In this document: positions 28,574 through 38,096 of the stretch, piece by piece
Position numbering within the stretch: position 1 is the stretch's first letter
How the letters are laid out: each line of letters begins with the position of its first letter
Source of the DNA: a virus
DNA length: 47,399 nt
Virus record (IMG/VR): IMGVR_UViG_3300005600_000040
Span: 1-47,399 of that record
Strand: one strand, 5' to 3'
Translations under genes and position numbers: made by a program
Notes under the pieces: generated by a model
What the model saw: only the letters and a program-made list of their open reading frames with translations
The model's database searches: none
Told to the model about the DNA's origin: nothing

Positions 28574-29996
28574 TATATGGAAACCGCACAATTACCAAAT
28601 AAAAGCGGTTTCATTCCTCCTCACAAATCCATGTTCAGGGTTATTCTTAGACCCTGGACTTGGTAAAACCTCAACTAGCCTTTGGGCTATCCGCACATTA
28701 AAAGACGTAGGTCAAATTAAAGGAGTCCTTATGGTGGCTCCTTTACGTGTTTGTTATTCTGTCTGGCCTAGCGAAATTAAAAAGTGGGATAATTTTAACC
28801 GGTTAACCTGTACCGTATTACACGATAAAACTAGAGACAGCTTATGGGGTAAGCAGAAAGATATATATCTTATAAACCCTGAAGGATTGCCGTGGTTGTT
28901 TAAAGAATTACTTAAAGGTTTAAAAGCGGGTAAAAAATCCCCTTTTAATACTCTATGGATTGACGAAAGTACCAAATTCAAAAACGCACTTGGTAAGCGG
29001 TTTGAATTGTTATGTAGTATGTTACCTTTGTTTAAACGTCGTCACATTATGACAGGTACTCCGTCGCCTAAATCTTTATTGGATTTATGGTCGCAGATAT
29101 ATATTCTTGATGAAGGTAAAACTTTGAATCCTAATTTTTATAAATTCCGAGCCGAACATTTTGAAGCTGATGATTGGAATAAATATAATTGGGAAATAAA
29201 AGATTTCCAGGAAGATATTATTCATAAGAAAGTCAGCCCTATTGTATTGGAAATGTCTGCTAAAGATTATCTAACGTTACCTGATATTTCTTATAATACG
29301 ATAGAAGTAGAATTACCTAAAAAAGCCTATAAATATTATAAAGAAATGGAAAAAGAAATGTTTATAGAAATAGATAGTTTGGAAGCAAGCGCTGAAGCTC
29401 AAGCTCAAGCGTCTATGAAATGCCACCAAATAGCGAACGGGCAAGTGTACGAGGATATCCCTGAAGATTTAACTGAGGAAGAAGAGAGACGGTTTAGGAA
29501 GACTCGTAAAACGTTATTCGTACATGATGAAAAAGCCAAAGTCTTACAAGAATTAATCGACGAGTTGAATGGTAAACCTGTATTGATAGCTTATAATTTT
29601 AAACACGACCTGGAAGCCCTCAGAAAGCTCCTGGGAAGCGATTTACCTTTTATCGGTAGTGGTGTTACCCCTAAACAGTCTAAGCAGTTAGAGGACGACT
29701 GGAACGCTGGTAAATTACCTTACTTAGCATGTCAACCGGAAAGTATGTCCCACGGCTTAAACCTACAGCAAAGCGGTAACGATATATTCTGGTATTCAAT
29801 CCCTTGGAACTTAGAAACATATATCCAATTCAATAAACGTATTCATAGACAAGGTGTTAAAGGTAAAGTAAGGGTTCATCATGCTATAGCTAAAGGGACA
29901 GTAGATACAGCAATTATGAAGAGATTAGGGGAAAGAGCTTCCCAACAATTAGATTTGAGGGAAGCTATTAAACAGTATAGAATGGAGCTTAACTAG
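28557..29996 (+). CDS. SF2 (SNF2-type) DNA helicase/translocase
   Basis: A 479-aa superfamily 2 helicase. Motif I is LFLDPGLGKTSTS (about 30-42), motif II is LWIDESTKF (DES-type, about 138-146), motif III is MTGTPSP. The C-terminal half has QPESMSHGLNLQQS and QFNKRIHRQGVKGKVRVHH (motifs V and VI). It is compact, without accessory domains, as in many phage SNF2-like helicases that act in replication restart or recombination. It overlaps the DenV-like gene by 17 nt and meets the holin gene tail-to-tail with an 8-bp overlap. It is the last rightward gene. Confidence 0.9.
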   Translation: MKLKPDIWKPHNYQIKAVSFLLTNPCSGLFLDPGLGKTSTSLWAIRTLKDVGQIKGVLMVAPLRVCYSVWPSEIKKWDNFNRLTCTVLHDKTRDSLWGKQKDIYLINPEGLPWLFKELLKGLKAGKKSPFNTLWIDESTKFKNALGKRFELLCSMLPLFKRRHIMTGTPSPKSLLDLWSQIYILDEGKTLNPNFYKFRAEHFEADDWNKYNWEIKDFQEDIIHKKVSPIVLEMSAKDYLTLPDISYNTIEVELPKKAYKYYKEMEKEMFIEIDSLEASAEAQAQASMKCHQIANGQVYEDIPEDLTEEEERRFRKTRKTLFVHDEKAKVLQELIDELNGKPVLIAYNFKHDLEALRKLLGSDLPFIGSGVTPKQSKQLEDDWNAGKLPYLACQPESMSHGLNLQQSGNDIFWYSIPWNLETYIQFNKRIHRQGVKGKVRVHHAIAKGTVDTAIMKRLGERASQQLDLREAIKQYRMELN

Positions 29997-30507
29997 GTTT
30001 ATCCCAACGTCCCAATATTTTATCGAATTGTTTACTGGTTCTAGCTGCGAAGTACCAACCGACCGCCGTAGCAGTTAGACCGGTAATCGAAAGAATAACT
30101 ACACGATAAAGACCTAAAACTTCATCAGCAGGTAAACTTTCTAATCCGCCCGTTATTTCCTCAAGCGATGATAAAATCATATAAGTTTGGTAGAATAAAA
30201 TCACTAGGATAATCGGTCTGACACCAGACTTGATATATTCTGAAAAATCCGTCTTTGACTTCTGGCTTTCTGTAAAAGCTTTCGTTTCTTCTTTTTCAAT
30301 ATCAAGTTCCCCAGCTACTCGGGTTTCTTCAATTTTGGCTTCAGACAACCTAATTTGAGAATCAGTAGTAGCTTCCAGCATGTCTACTTCATAATCAAAT
30401 TTCATTTGCATATTAGCTCTTTCTTCCCGCTTAGTAAGGTATCCGAAAACACCACCTAATAAAGAACCAAACCCAGCTGAACCTAATATATCAAGTATAA
30501 TATCCAT
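29989..30507 (-). CDS. holin, three-transmembrane GTA/phage type
   Basis: A 172-aa protein with TM1 near the N-terminus (LGSAGFGSLLGGVFGYL), a long charged coil (about 25-95, KREERANMQMKFDYEVDM...), TM2 (GVRPIILVILFYQTYMIL) and TM3 (VILSITGLTATAVGWYFAAR). This is the layout of the 3-TM holin family first named in gene transfer agents. It forms inner-membrane holes that release the endolysin encoded directly upstream. ATG 30507 with AGAGGAA is chosen. It is the last gene of the late operon. Confidence 0.82.
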   Translation of the reverse strand: MDIILDILGSAGFGSLLGGVFGYLTKREERANMQMKFDYEVDMLEATTDSQIRLSEAKIEETRVAGELDIEKEETKAFTESQKSKTDFSEYIKSGVRPIILVILFYQTYMILSSLEEITGGLESLPADEVLGLYRVVILSITGLTATAVGWYFAARTSKQFDKILGRWDKPS

Positions 30508-30509
30508 AC

Positions 30510-30929
30510 TTATTCCTCTAACTGTATATGAGGGCAGTCCCACCCGTAAGGGATAGAATCTATAATTTTAGGGTTTTTGGATTTCCACATACCTCCCCAT
30601 GAAATCTTATAATTAAGATCTGAAGCAACTTGGAAAAAGGCACAAGCTACCATAGCTAAATGAGGTTGATAATAGCTTACACGACCGTCGACGAACGCAT
30701 AGAAATCCAAAGCCTTACCAGTTTGGTGATAACTCTTTATTGTGTAACCATCTCGCTCAGATTTACCTTGTCTATAGAGCTCATTTTGTAACTCTGGGGT
30801 TCGTAGACCGCCGAAGCGGTCATGTCCGAAATCTACCAAAGTTATTTCAATAGCTCTATCGCTAATTTCGATTAAACGAGAATCAACACCTTCTCTATTT
30901 TTAATTGAATTTTGAGATAATTTAAACAT
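30510..30929 (-). CDS. endolysin, M15 L-alanyl-D-glutamate peptidase
   Basis: A 139-aa M15-family peptidase like the T5 endolysin. Zinc ligands appear in YHQTGKALDFYA (H and D of the HxxGxAxD motif, about 67-78) and in WDCPHIQLEE (final H, about 134). GLRTPELQNELYRQGKS is the usual N-terminal substrate loop. It has no cell-wall-binding domain and no signal peptide, typical for Gram-negative phages, and relies on the downstream holin. It cleaves the L-Ala-D-Glu bond of peptidoglycan. Confidence 0.92.
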   Translation of the reverse strand: MFKLSQNSIKNREGVDSRLIEISDRAIEITLVDFGHDRFGGLRTPELQNELYRQGKSERDGYTIKSYHQTGKALDFYAFVDGRVSYYQPHLAMVACAFFQVASDLNYKISWGGMWKSKNPKIIDSIPYGWDCPHIQLEE

Positions 30930-30947
30930 ACTAGATCCTATAAAAAG

Positions 30948-30969
30948 AACCTCTTTAATTAAAGAGGTT
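30948..30969. terminator. bidirectional palindromic terminator after the tailspike gene
   Basis: AACCTCTTTAA immediately followed by TTAAAGAGGTT is a 22-bp perfect palindrome lying between the tailspike and endolysin genes. On the minus strand it is followed by CTTTTTAT, so it should terminate or attenuate late transcription before the lysis genes. Its position suggests it tunes lysis timing. Confidence 0.85.
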
Positions 30970-30977
30970 TTATCGAA

Positions 30978-33314
30978 TTATGCGATAAGATTCATTCGGA
31001 AGTTTCTATCTGAACCACCTCTGTTTTCTAGATAAATATAATTATCAGGCGAAAGACCGATAGTATAGCGACCGTCTACCCCAAATGTTCCGTTTATACT
31101 TTCCGCCGTTGCCGTAGTATCTAATAGAGCCATAGTAGATTGGCTTTCAGTTGTGGTTAGAGCATTGCTAGGTCTTATTTCAAATATTTCTTTACCACCA
31201 GCATCTGTTGAAAGACCTATAATCGGGCGAGCGCCAATATAATGCCCTATAATTCCCATAATAACATAGTCATCATCTGCTATTCTAGCAACATATTCTC
31301 CATCTATTTTAACGGCGTATTTATTGTCTATTCCATCGTTCTCACCGATTAACCCGTTGCAGAACTGCCACACCCTACCCGATAGCTCGACATGATTATT
31401 AGCAAAGCTAGAGCGACTAAATGTACTTGAATGACGGACTACGGAAAACTCTGCGAGTGAACTGTCATCGCTAGGTTGAATATGGTTATTACCGCTGATA
31501 ATATTACCAAGTTTTTGAGTTATATTTTCACTGTAAATAAATGCTTCTTTTATACCTACAGCAGTACAGTTATTAATTTTAACAGGCATGTCAAAATTAA
31601 AATCAGCATCTGTAGTAGATGATCGTCCAAATCGCACAAAAGCGATAGGAAGGTTATCTAAAGTCAATGCAGACATATCACCATTTACCAAGGGGTATTC
31701 AGATGGATAGTAGTTAACATTATCAATATTAAATCCTGAGCCAAATGACCCATCGACAGGAAAATCACATTTTCCATATATATCTATATTATTTAACGCT
31801 AGATTGGAACCTCGGTGATTTATTCCTAATTTACAATCATATATTTTACCGTTTGCAAAAAGTCCGTTTTGAGAAGGTCCGTGATTTCCAATGCCGTAAC
31901 TGGCTTCTTCCGTATCTGGAAAATATGCACCACCTCCTCGAACGGTAAACCCGATAACTTTGTAATCTCGGGCTAGGGCGCTATTCGATCCTGTTTCACT
32001 TTCAGCGTCAAAAGAACGGCGACAGCCGACGGTATAAAGACCTTTTATAACACATCCCACACCCCCTCTGTCTTGCATTCCGTATCCGCTCGCTACACCA
32101 TCACCAATAAAATTAGCATAAATATCTTCGGCGCGTGTTTCCCAAGACTGGAGACTCCATATCCCAGCTGCGGTAGAACCAGATGTTACTATATTTTTAA
32201 ATTGTGGTCTTATATACCCTCTTGTTTGAATACATAGTGGGCCACGACCACCTGATTGGTCAATAGCTATGTTTTGTAACACCAGTTTTGAAGGTGTCCA
32301 CGCACTAATATTATCGATTTGAGCGACGGTATAATTATCGCGAACAGTATCAACAAACTTAATAACATTGGCATCTACGCTTTCTACCAAATGAAGTTCT
32401 CCGCGATAATATACACCGCGATTATCATACGGCCATAATACGTTAGATGATATACGTAGTAGCATACCTTCTGAAATTCCTGACGCGTCTGTAACAGTTA
32501 TTGAACTTTCCCCAACAGAAGCATTGCTCGCCAATGTAAGGGATTGCGTATCCACAACAGATTCAAACCGTAATGTGCGTTGACCTGTATCCGTAGACTT
32601 AAAAATGGCGTAACCGTTACCTACTCCGATCCCTGTAATATTAACATCGTTTGTGCTTATACGGGCTATACCGTCAAACAGGTATTCTCCGAACTGAGCG
32701 AATAAACGAATCCCATTATTAAGATGGTAATCGATAGCGGCGGTAATACCTGCCGTCTCATTATTACCGCTATTGGGATTTACTCCGAAATATTTTAAAG
32801 TAATATAATCGGTCGGAGTTAAGCGGGCGATACGACCATTAGCGAATGTCAAATCACCTTCCTCAGCCACATATCCATCCGCTTGTAAAGTGTAAGGCGC
32901 GTTATCACGTTCAACACAAACAAATTTTTGACCTTTAGCAGTCGGAGATAAGCTCTGTAGACCTGCAAATGTTTCGGAGGTTATAGTACTCGCGACCATC
33001 CAGTTTGAACCGGCTTCAAGAGTATTTCCGGTATTATCGTCTACGGTAGACATAAACAACCCACCATTAGAGTTTACTAATGAGCCTTCGTAATAGTCCG
33101 CCTCTGCATTATACTCCGCTACTCCTTTTTGTGCTAAATAAGCTAAACCACGAGTGAAGTGACGTTGCAAATAATTAAAATTCTGATAAGTTGGAACCTC
33201 AGCTGCCCAACCGATATCGAATTTACCTGGAGTAGTTATATCCGGGTCTTCTACATTTGCTACTGGAGCACTTGTAGCCCAAATTCGACTCAAATCCGGT
33301 CTATCTATTTTCAT
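30978..33314 (-). CDS. tailspike / tail fibre with beta-helix
   Basis: A 778-aa receptor-binding protein. The N-terminus (SRIWATSAPVANVEDPDITT ... PTYQNFNYLQRHFTRGLAYL) is the baseplate-attachment domain common to many fibres and spikes, followed by an EYNAEADYYEGSLV module. From about 145, PTDYITLKYFGVNPNSGNNE leads into a pectate-lyase-type right-handed beta-helix, as in polysaccharide-depolymerising tailspikes. The C-terminal 100 residues (DDYVIMGIIGHYIG..., FGVDGRYTIGLSPDNYIYLE) look like a trimer cap. No catalytic pair can be assigned by eye. It is likely the main host-range determinant. Confidence 0.85.
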   Translation of the reverse strand: MKIDRPDLSRIWATSAPVANVEDPDITTPGKFDIGWAAEVPTYQNFNYLQRHFTRGLAYLAQKGVAEYNAEADYYEGSLVNSNGGLFMSTVDDNTGNTLEAGSNWMVASTITSETFAGLQSLSPTAKGQKFVCVERDNAPYTLQADGYVAEEGDLTFANGRIARLTPTDYITLKYFGVNPNSGNNETAGITAAIDYHLNNGIRLFAQFGEYLFDGIARISTNDVNITGIGVGNGYAIFKSTDTGQRTLRFESVVDTQSLTLASNASVGESSITVTDASGISEGMLLRISSNVLWPYDNRGVYYRGELHLVESVDANVIKFVDTVRDNYTVAQIDNISAWTPSKLVLQNIAIDQSGGRGPLCIQTRGYIRPQFKNIVTSGSTAAGIWSLQSWETRAEDIYANFIGDGVASGYGMQDRGGVGCVIKGLYTVGCRRSFDAESETGSNSALARDYKVIGFTVRGGGAYFPDTEEASYGIGNHGPSQNGLFANGKIYDCKLGINHRGSNLALNNIDIYGKCDFPVDGSFGSGFNIDNVNYYPSEYPLVNGDMSALTLDNLPIAFVRFGRSSTTDADFNFDMPVKINNCTAVGIKEAFIYSENITQKLGNIISGNNHIQPSDDSSLAEFSVVRHSSTFSRSSFANNHVELSGRVWQFCNGLIGENDGIDNKYAVKIDGEYVARIADDDYVIMGIIGHYIGARPIIGLSTDAGGKEIFEIRPSNALTTTESQSTMALLDTTATAESINGTFGVDGRYTIGLSPDNYIYLENRGGSDRNFRMNLIA

Positions 33315-33323
33315 AATTCTTAC

Positions 33324-34025
33324 CTATATCAATTCGCCAAAATACCCACCTATTTCCGGTGAGTTAATACTACCAAAACCTTTAGCATTTGAAACTCCGC
33401 TAAAGCCAAAAAACCTTTCATAATCATAGGTCGCCTTATAATTAACTCTCACCCCTGCTGTTTTAGATATAATATCAGTATTTTCTATCAACGCTTTATC
33501 ATTAGGTGTTAATTTTTTACCTATAGAAACGGTATATTCTGTATCACCGTCTTCAAAAATAACCTGAGAACTATTAAATAAATATTTATATTGAGAAATT
33601 ATATCTTCAGGGGTAGAATTAGATATATTCTTAACAATACGAGCTTTGATAAATAGACGATATTCAGTATCTGTAAGACGTCTATTACCTGTTAAAACTG
33701 TATCTAAAGATGCGAAAGGGGAACCTAAACCGACATTATCAATATCCCCAAAGGAATCCGAGCTAGGGTTTCCTAAAAAACCGAAATAAGTAAATATACT
33801 CCCTTCTATTATTACTCTCGGTTGACCTACTATAGCTCCGATGATATCTAATTGGTATCCTTCGGCTGTTTCAATCCATCTTTCATTTAATAAATCTTGA
33901 AATACTTGTTCTAAGTTTTCAGATTCCGATAAAAAATTACTAATATAGTTAATTAAATTAGGAGACTCTTTAAATTGAGTTACTAATCTAGATATAGCTT
34001 TTTCTATATGATTAACTTTATCCAT
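33324..34025 (-). CDS. DUF2612 baseplate protein
   Basis: A 233-aa protein with the DUF2612 start block (LLNERWIETAEGYQLDIIGA IVGQPR), followed by FGFLGNPSSDSFGDIDNVGL and LTDTEYRLFIKARIVKN. These proteins sit at the baseplate periphery and connect to the fibre or spike, consistent with its place just upstream of the tailspike. ATG 34025 is chosen over the TTG two codons earlier that overlaps the preceding stop. Confidence 0.82.
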   Translation of the reverse strand: MDKVNHIEKAISRLVTQFKESPNLINYISNFLSESENLEQVFQDLLNERWIETAEGYQLDIIGAIVGQPRVIIEGSIFTYFGFLGNPSSDSFGDIDNVGLGSPFASLDTVLTGNRRLTDTEYRLFIKARIVKNISNSTPEDIISQYKYLFNSSQVIFEDGDTEYTVSIGKKLTPNDKALIENTDIISKTAGVRVNYKATYDYERFFGFSGVSNAKGFGSINSPEIGGYFGELI

Positions 34026-34027
34026 AA

Positions 34028-35194
34028 TCAAACTATCTCTATATTATCTATTGTAAAATTAGAAATCTCACCTATATCTATAATAATATTAGCTTGATTA
34101 GTTGGTACAGGGGAAATACTAATATATAGTTCGTCTATTTGATGCCCTACTATACTGTTAATAGGGGTATATAATTCGGAAAATATTACATCATCACCTA
34201 AACCAAAGCCGCGTCCTTCAACTAGATTACCGTTACAATAATCAACAATCGCCTGTTTTATTAGGTTATCTCCGTTCGCAGGATAATTTGAAAATTTAGT
34301 TAATTCTACACGAACATAAATATCTATTGTATCTGGTCTGGAAAAATTAATAGTATGTGGTAAACCTTGGGAATCAGAAATAATAACAGATTCATCTCCA
34401 AAAGAGATTATCCCTGCTGGCTTATTTAACCAAATAGCATTCCCTATATCTTCATCCAATCCACCAACTGCTATAATTTGAACAGAATGGGGAGGTAGAC
34501 CGTTTGAGTCTGTAATATCTGTATCGTTTTCTAATACTGTTGCCTGAGTAACAAAATCAAGATTAGAAATTACAGAGTATAAAGAATCTACAGTAGACTG
34601 AGAACTAATAGCTAAGGATCTTAAACGTCTAGCTCTTAATTCTACATCTGTTTCACGTTCGGAACCGACATTAGCATCGTCCAAATTAGTAACGGAACTA
34701 ACACCTGTTATCGGAGTTTCTATTTCCGTTAATGTTCCTGCAGAAGCTTCTATAATACCTATATTAGATGAATAAGCTTCTATATTGATAGACCCACCAG
34801 AAATAACCGCTGAACTTTCTGTAATAAATTGTTCTTGAGAATTTACATGGCTTACAATTGTTCCGGATGGGATAGTTGTGCCGTCTGTTCCAGTGAAAGT
34901 TAATATTGCTACAGAACTAGAAGCTTCGTTACGAGTGATACCATTTATCTGAACAAGATTGCTAAGAGTGACCCCTGTAGCAGCTGATGGATTATACGCA
35001 TTATACGCTCCCTCAGCAATTTCCCAAAGGTCGGAAAATGAACCAGCAAGTAAACCGATAATTTGTCCGTCAGGCGATTCAGGGGATAAATTTATATTAT
35101 TACCGTAAACAGTTTGGAATAATGTTTCCAAATCGGTTTTTATTTCATCCAAGCGTTTCCGCTTAAATCCTGTAAGAGTTATTCCGCTAGACAT
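34028..35194 (-). CDS. baseplate J-like protein (Mu gp47 / P2 gpJ family)
   Basis: A 388-aa protein with the gpJ/gp47 pattern: ETLFQTVYGNNINLSPESPD (about 20-40), YNPSAATGVTLSNLVQINGI (about 68-87), NLDDANVGSERETDVELRAR (about 170-190) and a C-terminal GRGFGLGDDVIFSELYTPIN. It forms the baseplate wedge together with the adjacent gp46-like protein. Start overlaps the gp46-like gene end by 8 nt. Confidence 0.88.
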   Translation of the reverse strand: MSSGITLTGFKRKRLDEIKTDLETLFQTVYGNNINLSPESPDGQIIGLLAGSFSDLWEIAEGAYNAYNPSAATGVTLSNLVQINGITRNEASSSVAILTFTGTDGTTIPSGTIVSHVNSQEQFITESSAVISGGSINIEAYSSNIGIIEASAGTLTEIETPITGVSSVTNLDDANVGSERETDVELRARRLRSLAISSQSTVDSLYSVISNLDFVTQATVLENDTDITDSNGLPPHSVQIIAVGGLDEDIGNAIWLNKPAGIISFGDESVIISDSQGLPHTINFSRPDTIDIYVRVELTKFSNYPANGDNLIKQAIVDYCNGNLVEGRGFGLGDDVIFSELYTPINSIVGHQIDELYISISPVPTNQANIIIDIGEISNFTIDNIEIV

Positions 35195-35549
35195 TTACAT
35201 ATATCTCCTGTTCGTCAAGTATTCCGAAATCAGTATTGGCTGAAAAGGAAACTTGTAATTTTCTTGTGTTTCTATCCAATTGCAATCTAAAATATGTCAA
35301 CTCGGTAACTCCCGGAGTAGTTCTTATTCTATTTTTAATTATTGTTTCTACTCTACTTAGATCTACAGGACGAACAAAAACTTCATCAAACCAAGTTGTT
35401 CCTGAATTAACATTTAAGAACCATTCCCGGATATAAAATAATAATCTAGTTCTTATGTGTTGAGCCACTTGTTCACCTTCGTTAACAGTAGCAAAAGAAC
35501 CATTAATTAGAATTAAATCATTGTTTCTATCTAAAGCTTTACTAATCAT
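35187..35549 (-). CDS. baseplate wedge protein, gp25/Mu gp46-like
   Basis: A 120-aa protein of the gp25/GpW-gp46 type: an N-terminal DLILINGSFATVNEGEQVAQ strand region, then HIRTRLLFYIREWFLNVNSG TTWFDEV, the typical helix and glycine turn, and IKNRIRTTPGVTEL. It connects sheath contraction to the wedge. It lies between the spike and J-like genes in the same order as Mu and P2 relatives, with ATGA coupling to the spike gene. Confidence 0.85.
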   Translation of the reverse strand: MISKALDRNNDLILINGSFATVNEGEQVAQHIRTRLLFYIREWFLNVNSGTTWFDEVFVRPVDLSRVETIIKNRIRTTPGVTELTYFRLQLDRNTRKLQVSFSANTDFGILDEQEIYVNV

Positions 35550-36313
35550 TGGGGAGGTCCTGTATTAGGCGTACCATGAGCATGAATATGTTCTTTACCA
35601 CTTATACCATCACTATCGTGGTCACTTGCAGAACTAGTTCCTGTTATATCTATATTACCGTCTACAGACGCGTCGGACTGCATCGTAGTCGTTCCTGCTA
35701 TGGTTACATTACCAGTAAATTCAGTTTCTGGAGAAGTAACCGTCATTTTAGAAGGAGCGTTAATTTTAACTTCTTCCCCTTCATTAAGTAATTCGAAAGA
35801 AACTGTACCTGTAGTAATATTAATATCTTTATTAGCTAATAGGGTAAACGTTTGGTCTTTTTCAGAATTGCGTATCTGCAGATTATCAGGGTCATAATCT
35901 GTAATAACATTCGGTTCTGAACTCATACCTACTAAACAAATCGCATCAGAAAAAGAGTGCATTCTATAATTATTAGGTTTTTTAGATTGCCCTGATTTAT
36001 ACCAAGTGTCTAAAGAGCGTTCTGAAAATAAAACTAAACATTCATCTTCAGGTTTTATAGGAAATGTTATAGAATAACTACCTGCTTTCGGTTGCCATAC
36101 AATAACATTTATTAAAGGGGGTAAATCTAAAACTCGGTCTTCTTTAAATATACGTTTAACTAACAATTGCACTTTGGCGATTTGTTTTTCAGGATCGAAT
36201 TCTAATATTTTTCCAGGAAGACATGTATGGACGTCTTTCATATAATTGGTTATACCTTGACGTATAAGTCCAGGTAAACCACCATTAGATTCATTAGATC
36301 TTTTATCAACCAC
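35546..36313 (-). CDS. baseplate spike protein (Gp138 / gpV-like)
   Basis: A 255-aa central spike. Residues 20-90 form the N-terminal OB domain (GKILEFDPEKQIAKVQLLVK). The C-terminal region (NVTIAGTTTMQSDASVDGNI) is a repetitive beta-helix. The extreme C-terminus GKEHIHAHGTPNTGPPQ carries an HxHxH metal site like the iron-binding apex of P2 gpV and phi92 gp138. It pierces the outer membrane on sheath contraction, supporting a Gram-negative host. Confidence 0.88.
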   Translation of the reverse strand: MVDKRSNESNGGLPGLIRQGITNYMKDVHTCLPGKILEFDPEKQIAKVQLLVKRIFKEDRVLDLPPLINVIVWQPKAGSYSITFPIKPEDECLVLFSERSLDTWYKSGQSKKPNNYRMHSFSDAICLVGMSSEPNVITDYDPDNLQIRNSEKDQTFTLLANKDINITTGTVSFELLNEGEEVKINAPSKMTVTSPETEFTGNVTIAGTTTMQSDASVDGNIDITGTSSASDHDSDGISGKEHIHAHGTPNTGPPQ

Positions 36314-37175
36314 TTTGGGATATACCTTTAACTAGGGAGAACCATTGATTACTATGGGTATCTCCTTTAAAAGAAACTTCATACGCTCTGTATGTACCAT
36401 TAGCAGAACTACGCCTAACATTTCTAAATTGTAGATTTGATAATGCTAATTGAGAGCTCCTAGATTCTATAGTAAATAATCTTCCTGGAAGTAAATTAGG
36501 ATTTATAAGGCTTACCGCTTCTGCACCTATTTCAGTAACTGTAGGAGAACCTATCAAACCTGTATTCTGATTAAGTAATACCGACTCAAGATAACTTATT
36601 TCATTATCTTCTTCCGTAAGTATTATTTCACCGTCTTGTATACTCCATTTGAAATTATAGTCTTCGGCTAGTAAATCTAATATATCTTTAGAAGACCCAC
36701 TTAACGTCTGACCCCTAATTTTATCTGCCGGTTGCTCCAAGCCTTCTATAGAACCTATAGTTATTTCGCCGCTACCTGTTAAGGTTTGAAATAACTCTAA
36801 CACAATATCTTTTATTTTTAAATTTTCAGATAGAGTTTTATTGTAAATTGCTGATTCCCAATCGCGATAACCATCAGCGGCATATATCGTTAGTATTCTA
36901 TCTTCTGCTAATCGGTTATCAAATACATTACGCTGTTTACCTCTGAATAAAATTCCTTGATTGCCTTCGTACCCTGCTTTTAATATTATAAGAGGGTCAT
37001 CAGAAGTTATCATAGATACCGTTTCATCATTAGGATTATAAATATCTATCTTGGCGATATTAGGGTAGCTACGATTACTTTTAGTTATATCGAAAGCAAT
37101 ACGTAAATCAGTTATAGATTTACTTACTGAACCTGATAATATTAAGGAATAACTTCTTTTAAATTGTCTAGTCAA
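36306..37175 (-). CDS. baseplate hub protein (gpD/gp27-like), putative
   Basis: A 289-aa protein. DLRIAFDITKSNRSYPNIAK, IYNPNDETVSMI and a later GRLFTIESRSSQLALSNLQF block, with a C-terminal RAYEVSFKGDTHSNQWFS, are features of the hub proteins encoded between the plug and spike genes in Pam3-like phages. It is expected to form the trimeric hub carrying the spike. TTG 37175 has GGAGG 9 nt upstream and overlaps the previous stop; ATG 37193 would add 6 residues but lacks a ribosome binding site. Confidence 0.75.
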   Translation of the reverse strand: MTRQFKRSYSLILSGSVSKSITDLRIAFDITKSNRSYPNIAKIDIYNPNDETVSMITSDDPLIILKAGYEGNQGILFRGKQRNVFDNRLAEDRILTIYAADGYRDWESAIYNKTLSENLKIKDIVLELFQTLTGSGEITIGSIEGLEQPADKIRGQTLSGSSKDILDLLAEDYNFKWSIQDGEIILTEEDNEISYLESVLLNQNTGLIGSPTVTEIGAEAVSLINPNLLPGRLFTIESRSSQLALSNLQFRNVRRSSANGTYRAYEVSFKGDTHSNQWFSLVKGISQSG

Positions 37176-37488
37176 TGGAAGTAACCTCCACATCAGTCAA
37201 TTTAACCAGTAATACTTCTTCTCCTAAATTATCAGCAGTTGCATCAGTAGTAGGATTGTCTATATTTACAGCATATAAATTTTTAAGATCTATAGCGTAT
37301 TGACCGACTAAATCTGTACCACCTAATAGAGCGATTCCAGAAGCTAGAGGTACGTTATTCAGAGCGATATCCATATACCAAATTTCCATTCTAGAATTAT
37401 AGGAAATAAAAAATTGATATGTATTACCTTGTAATGTAGTTCTAAATGATTGAGCACCTTCGTTAGTAATTGGTATTTGTAAAGTCAT
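37168..37488 (-). CDS. baseplate plug protein (Pam3 gp18-like, DUF6983)
   Basis: A 106-aa protein starting MTLQIPITNEGAQSFRTTLQ, with MEIWYMDIALNNVPLASGIA and LLGGTDLVGQYAIDLKNLYA. This beta-rich pattern is that of the small plug domain proteins in cyanophage Pam3-type baseplates. ATG 37488 is chosen; ATG 37500 has a Shine-Dalgarno directly adjacent and is unlikely. Confidence 0.75.
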   Translation of the reverse strand: MTLQIPITNEGAQSFRTTLQGNTYQFFISYNSRMEIWYMDIALNNVPLASGIALLGGTDLVGQYAIDLKNLYAVNIDNPTTDATADNLGEEVLLVKLTDVEVTSID

Positions 37489-37490
37489 AA

Positions 37491-38096
37491 TTAAAACCAT
37501 CCTGAAATTGTATTTAGTACTGAACTATTAACTGTTTCAGCTACCGAATTAACTTCCTGTTTACCTTTTTCAACAACGGAACTTGCAGTTTTAGAAACGT
37601 CTGGGAATAGATCATCTTCACCTAAAGCTATAGTTTCAGATTCAGTAAGAATTACTTCTTCCAAAGTTATATCTATAAATAAAGAACGGGAAGTATTCTT
37701 ATCCTGGGAAGTTCTTAAGCTCGTGATAATCATATTGGAATAAGTCTGTAACTTAGTATCTATTTCCAAAGGTTCAGCTCTATTTTTTAATTCTTTAAAA
37801 GCGTTAAAAGCTTGTTGACTACGAGTCAAATTTGAATTGTTGGAAGTACCAAATAAATCTGTGACTGTACTTATTATTTGACCTAATGCAGCAGTTCCCA
37901 GAGGGGTATCGGTAACAACCCCTGAAATACTGATTATATCTGGTTCTACTATAGCGTGATCAGTTATATCTGCTCCGGCTTCAACGGGGTTTTTAGTCAG
38001 TCTTACAGAACCAGTATGGTCTTCTAAAATAACGTTATCTAATTGGATACCGCCGATACTTCTTTTTGTTCTGACAAATAAGTTTTCAAAAACCAT
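37491..38096 (-). CDS. Dit-like tail/baseplate protein
   Basis: A 201-aa protein with the Dit-like start FVRTKRSIGGIQLDNVILED and HAIVEPDIISISGVVTDTPL, followed by an insert-like region and LETYSNMIITSLRTSQDKNT-type strands (here LQTYSNMIITSLRTSQDKNT), ending in a helical tail. Dit-like proteins form the ring between tail tube and hub. It immediately follows the tape measure gene. Confidence 0.8.
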   Translation of the reverse strand: MVFENLFVRTKRSIGGIQLDNVILEDHTGSVRLTKNPVEAGADITDHAIVEPDIISISGVVTDTPLGTAALGQIISTVTDLFGTSNNSNLTRSQQAFNAFKELKNRAEPLEIDTKLQTYSNMIITSLRTSQDKNTSRSLFIDITLEEVILTESETIALGEDDLFPDVSKTASSVVEKGKQEVNSVAETVNSSVLNTISGWF

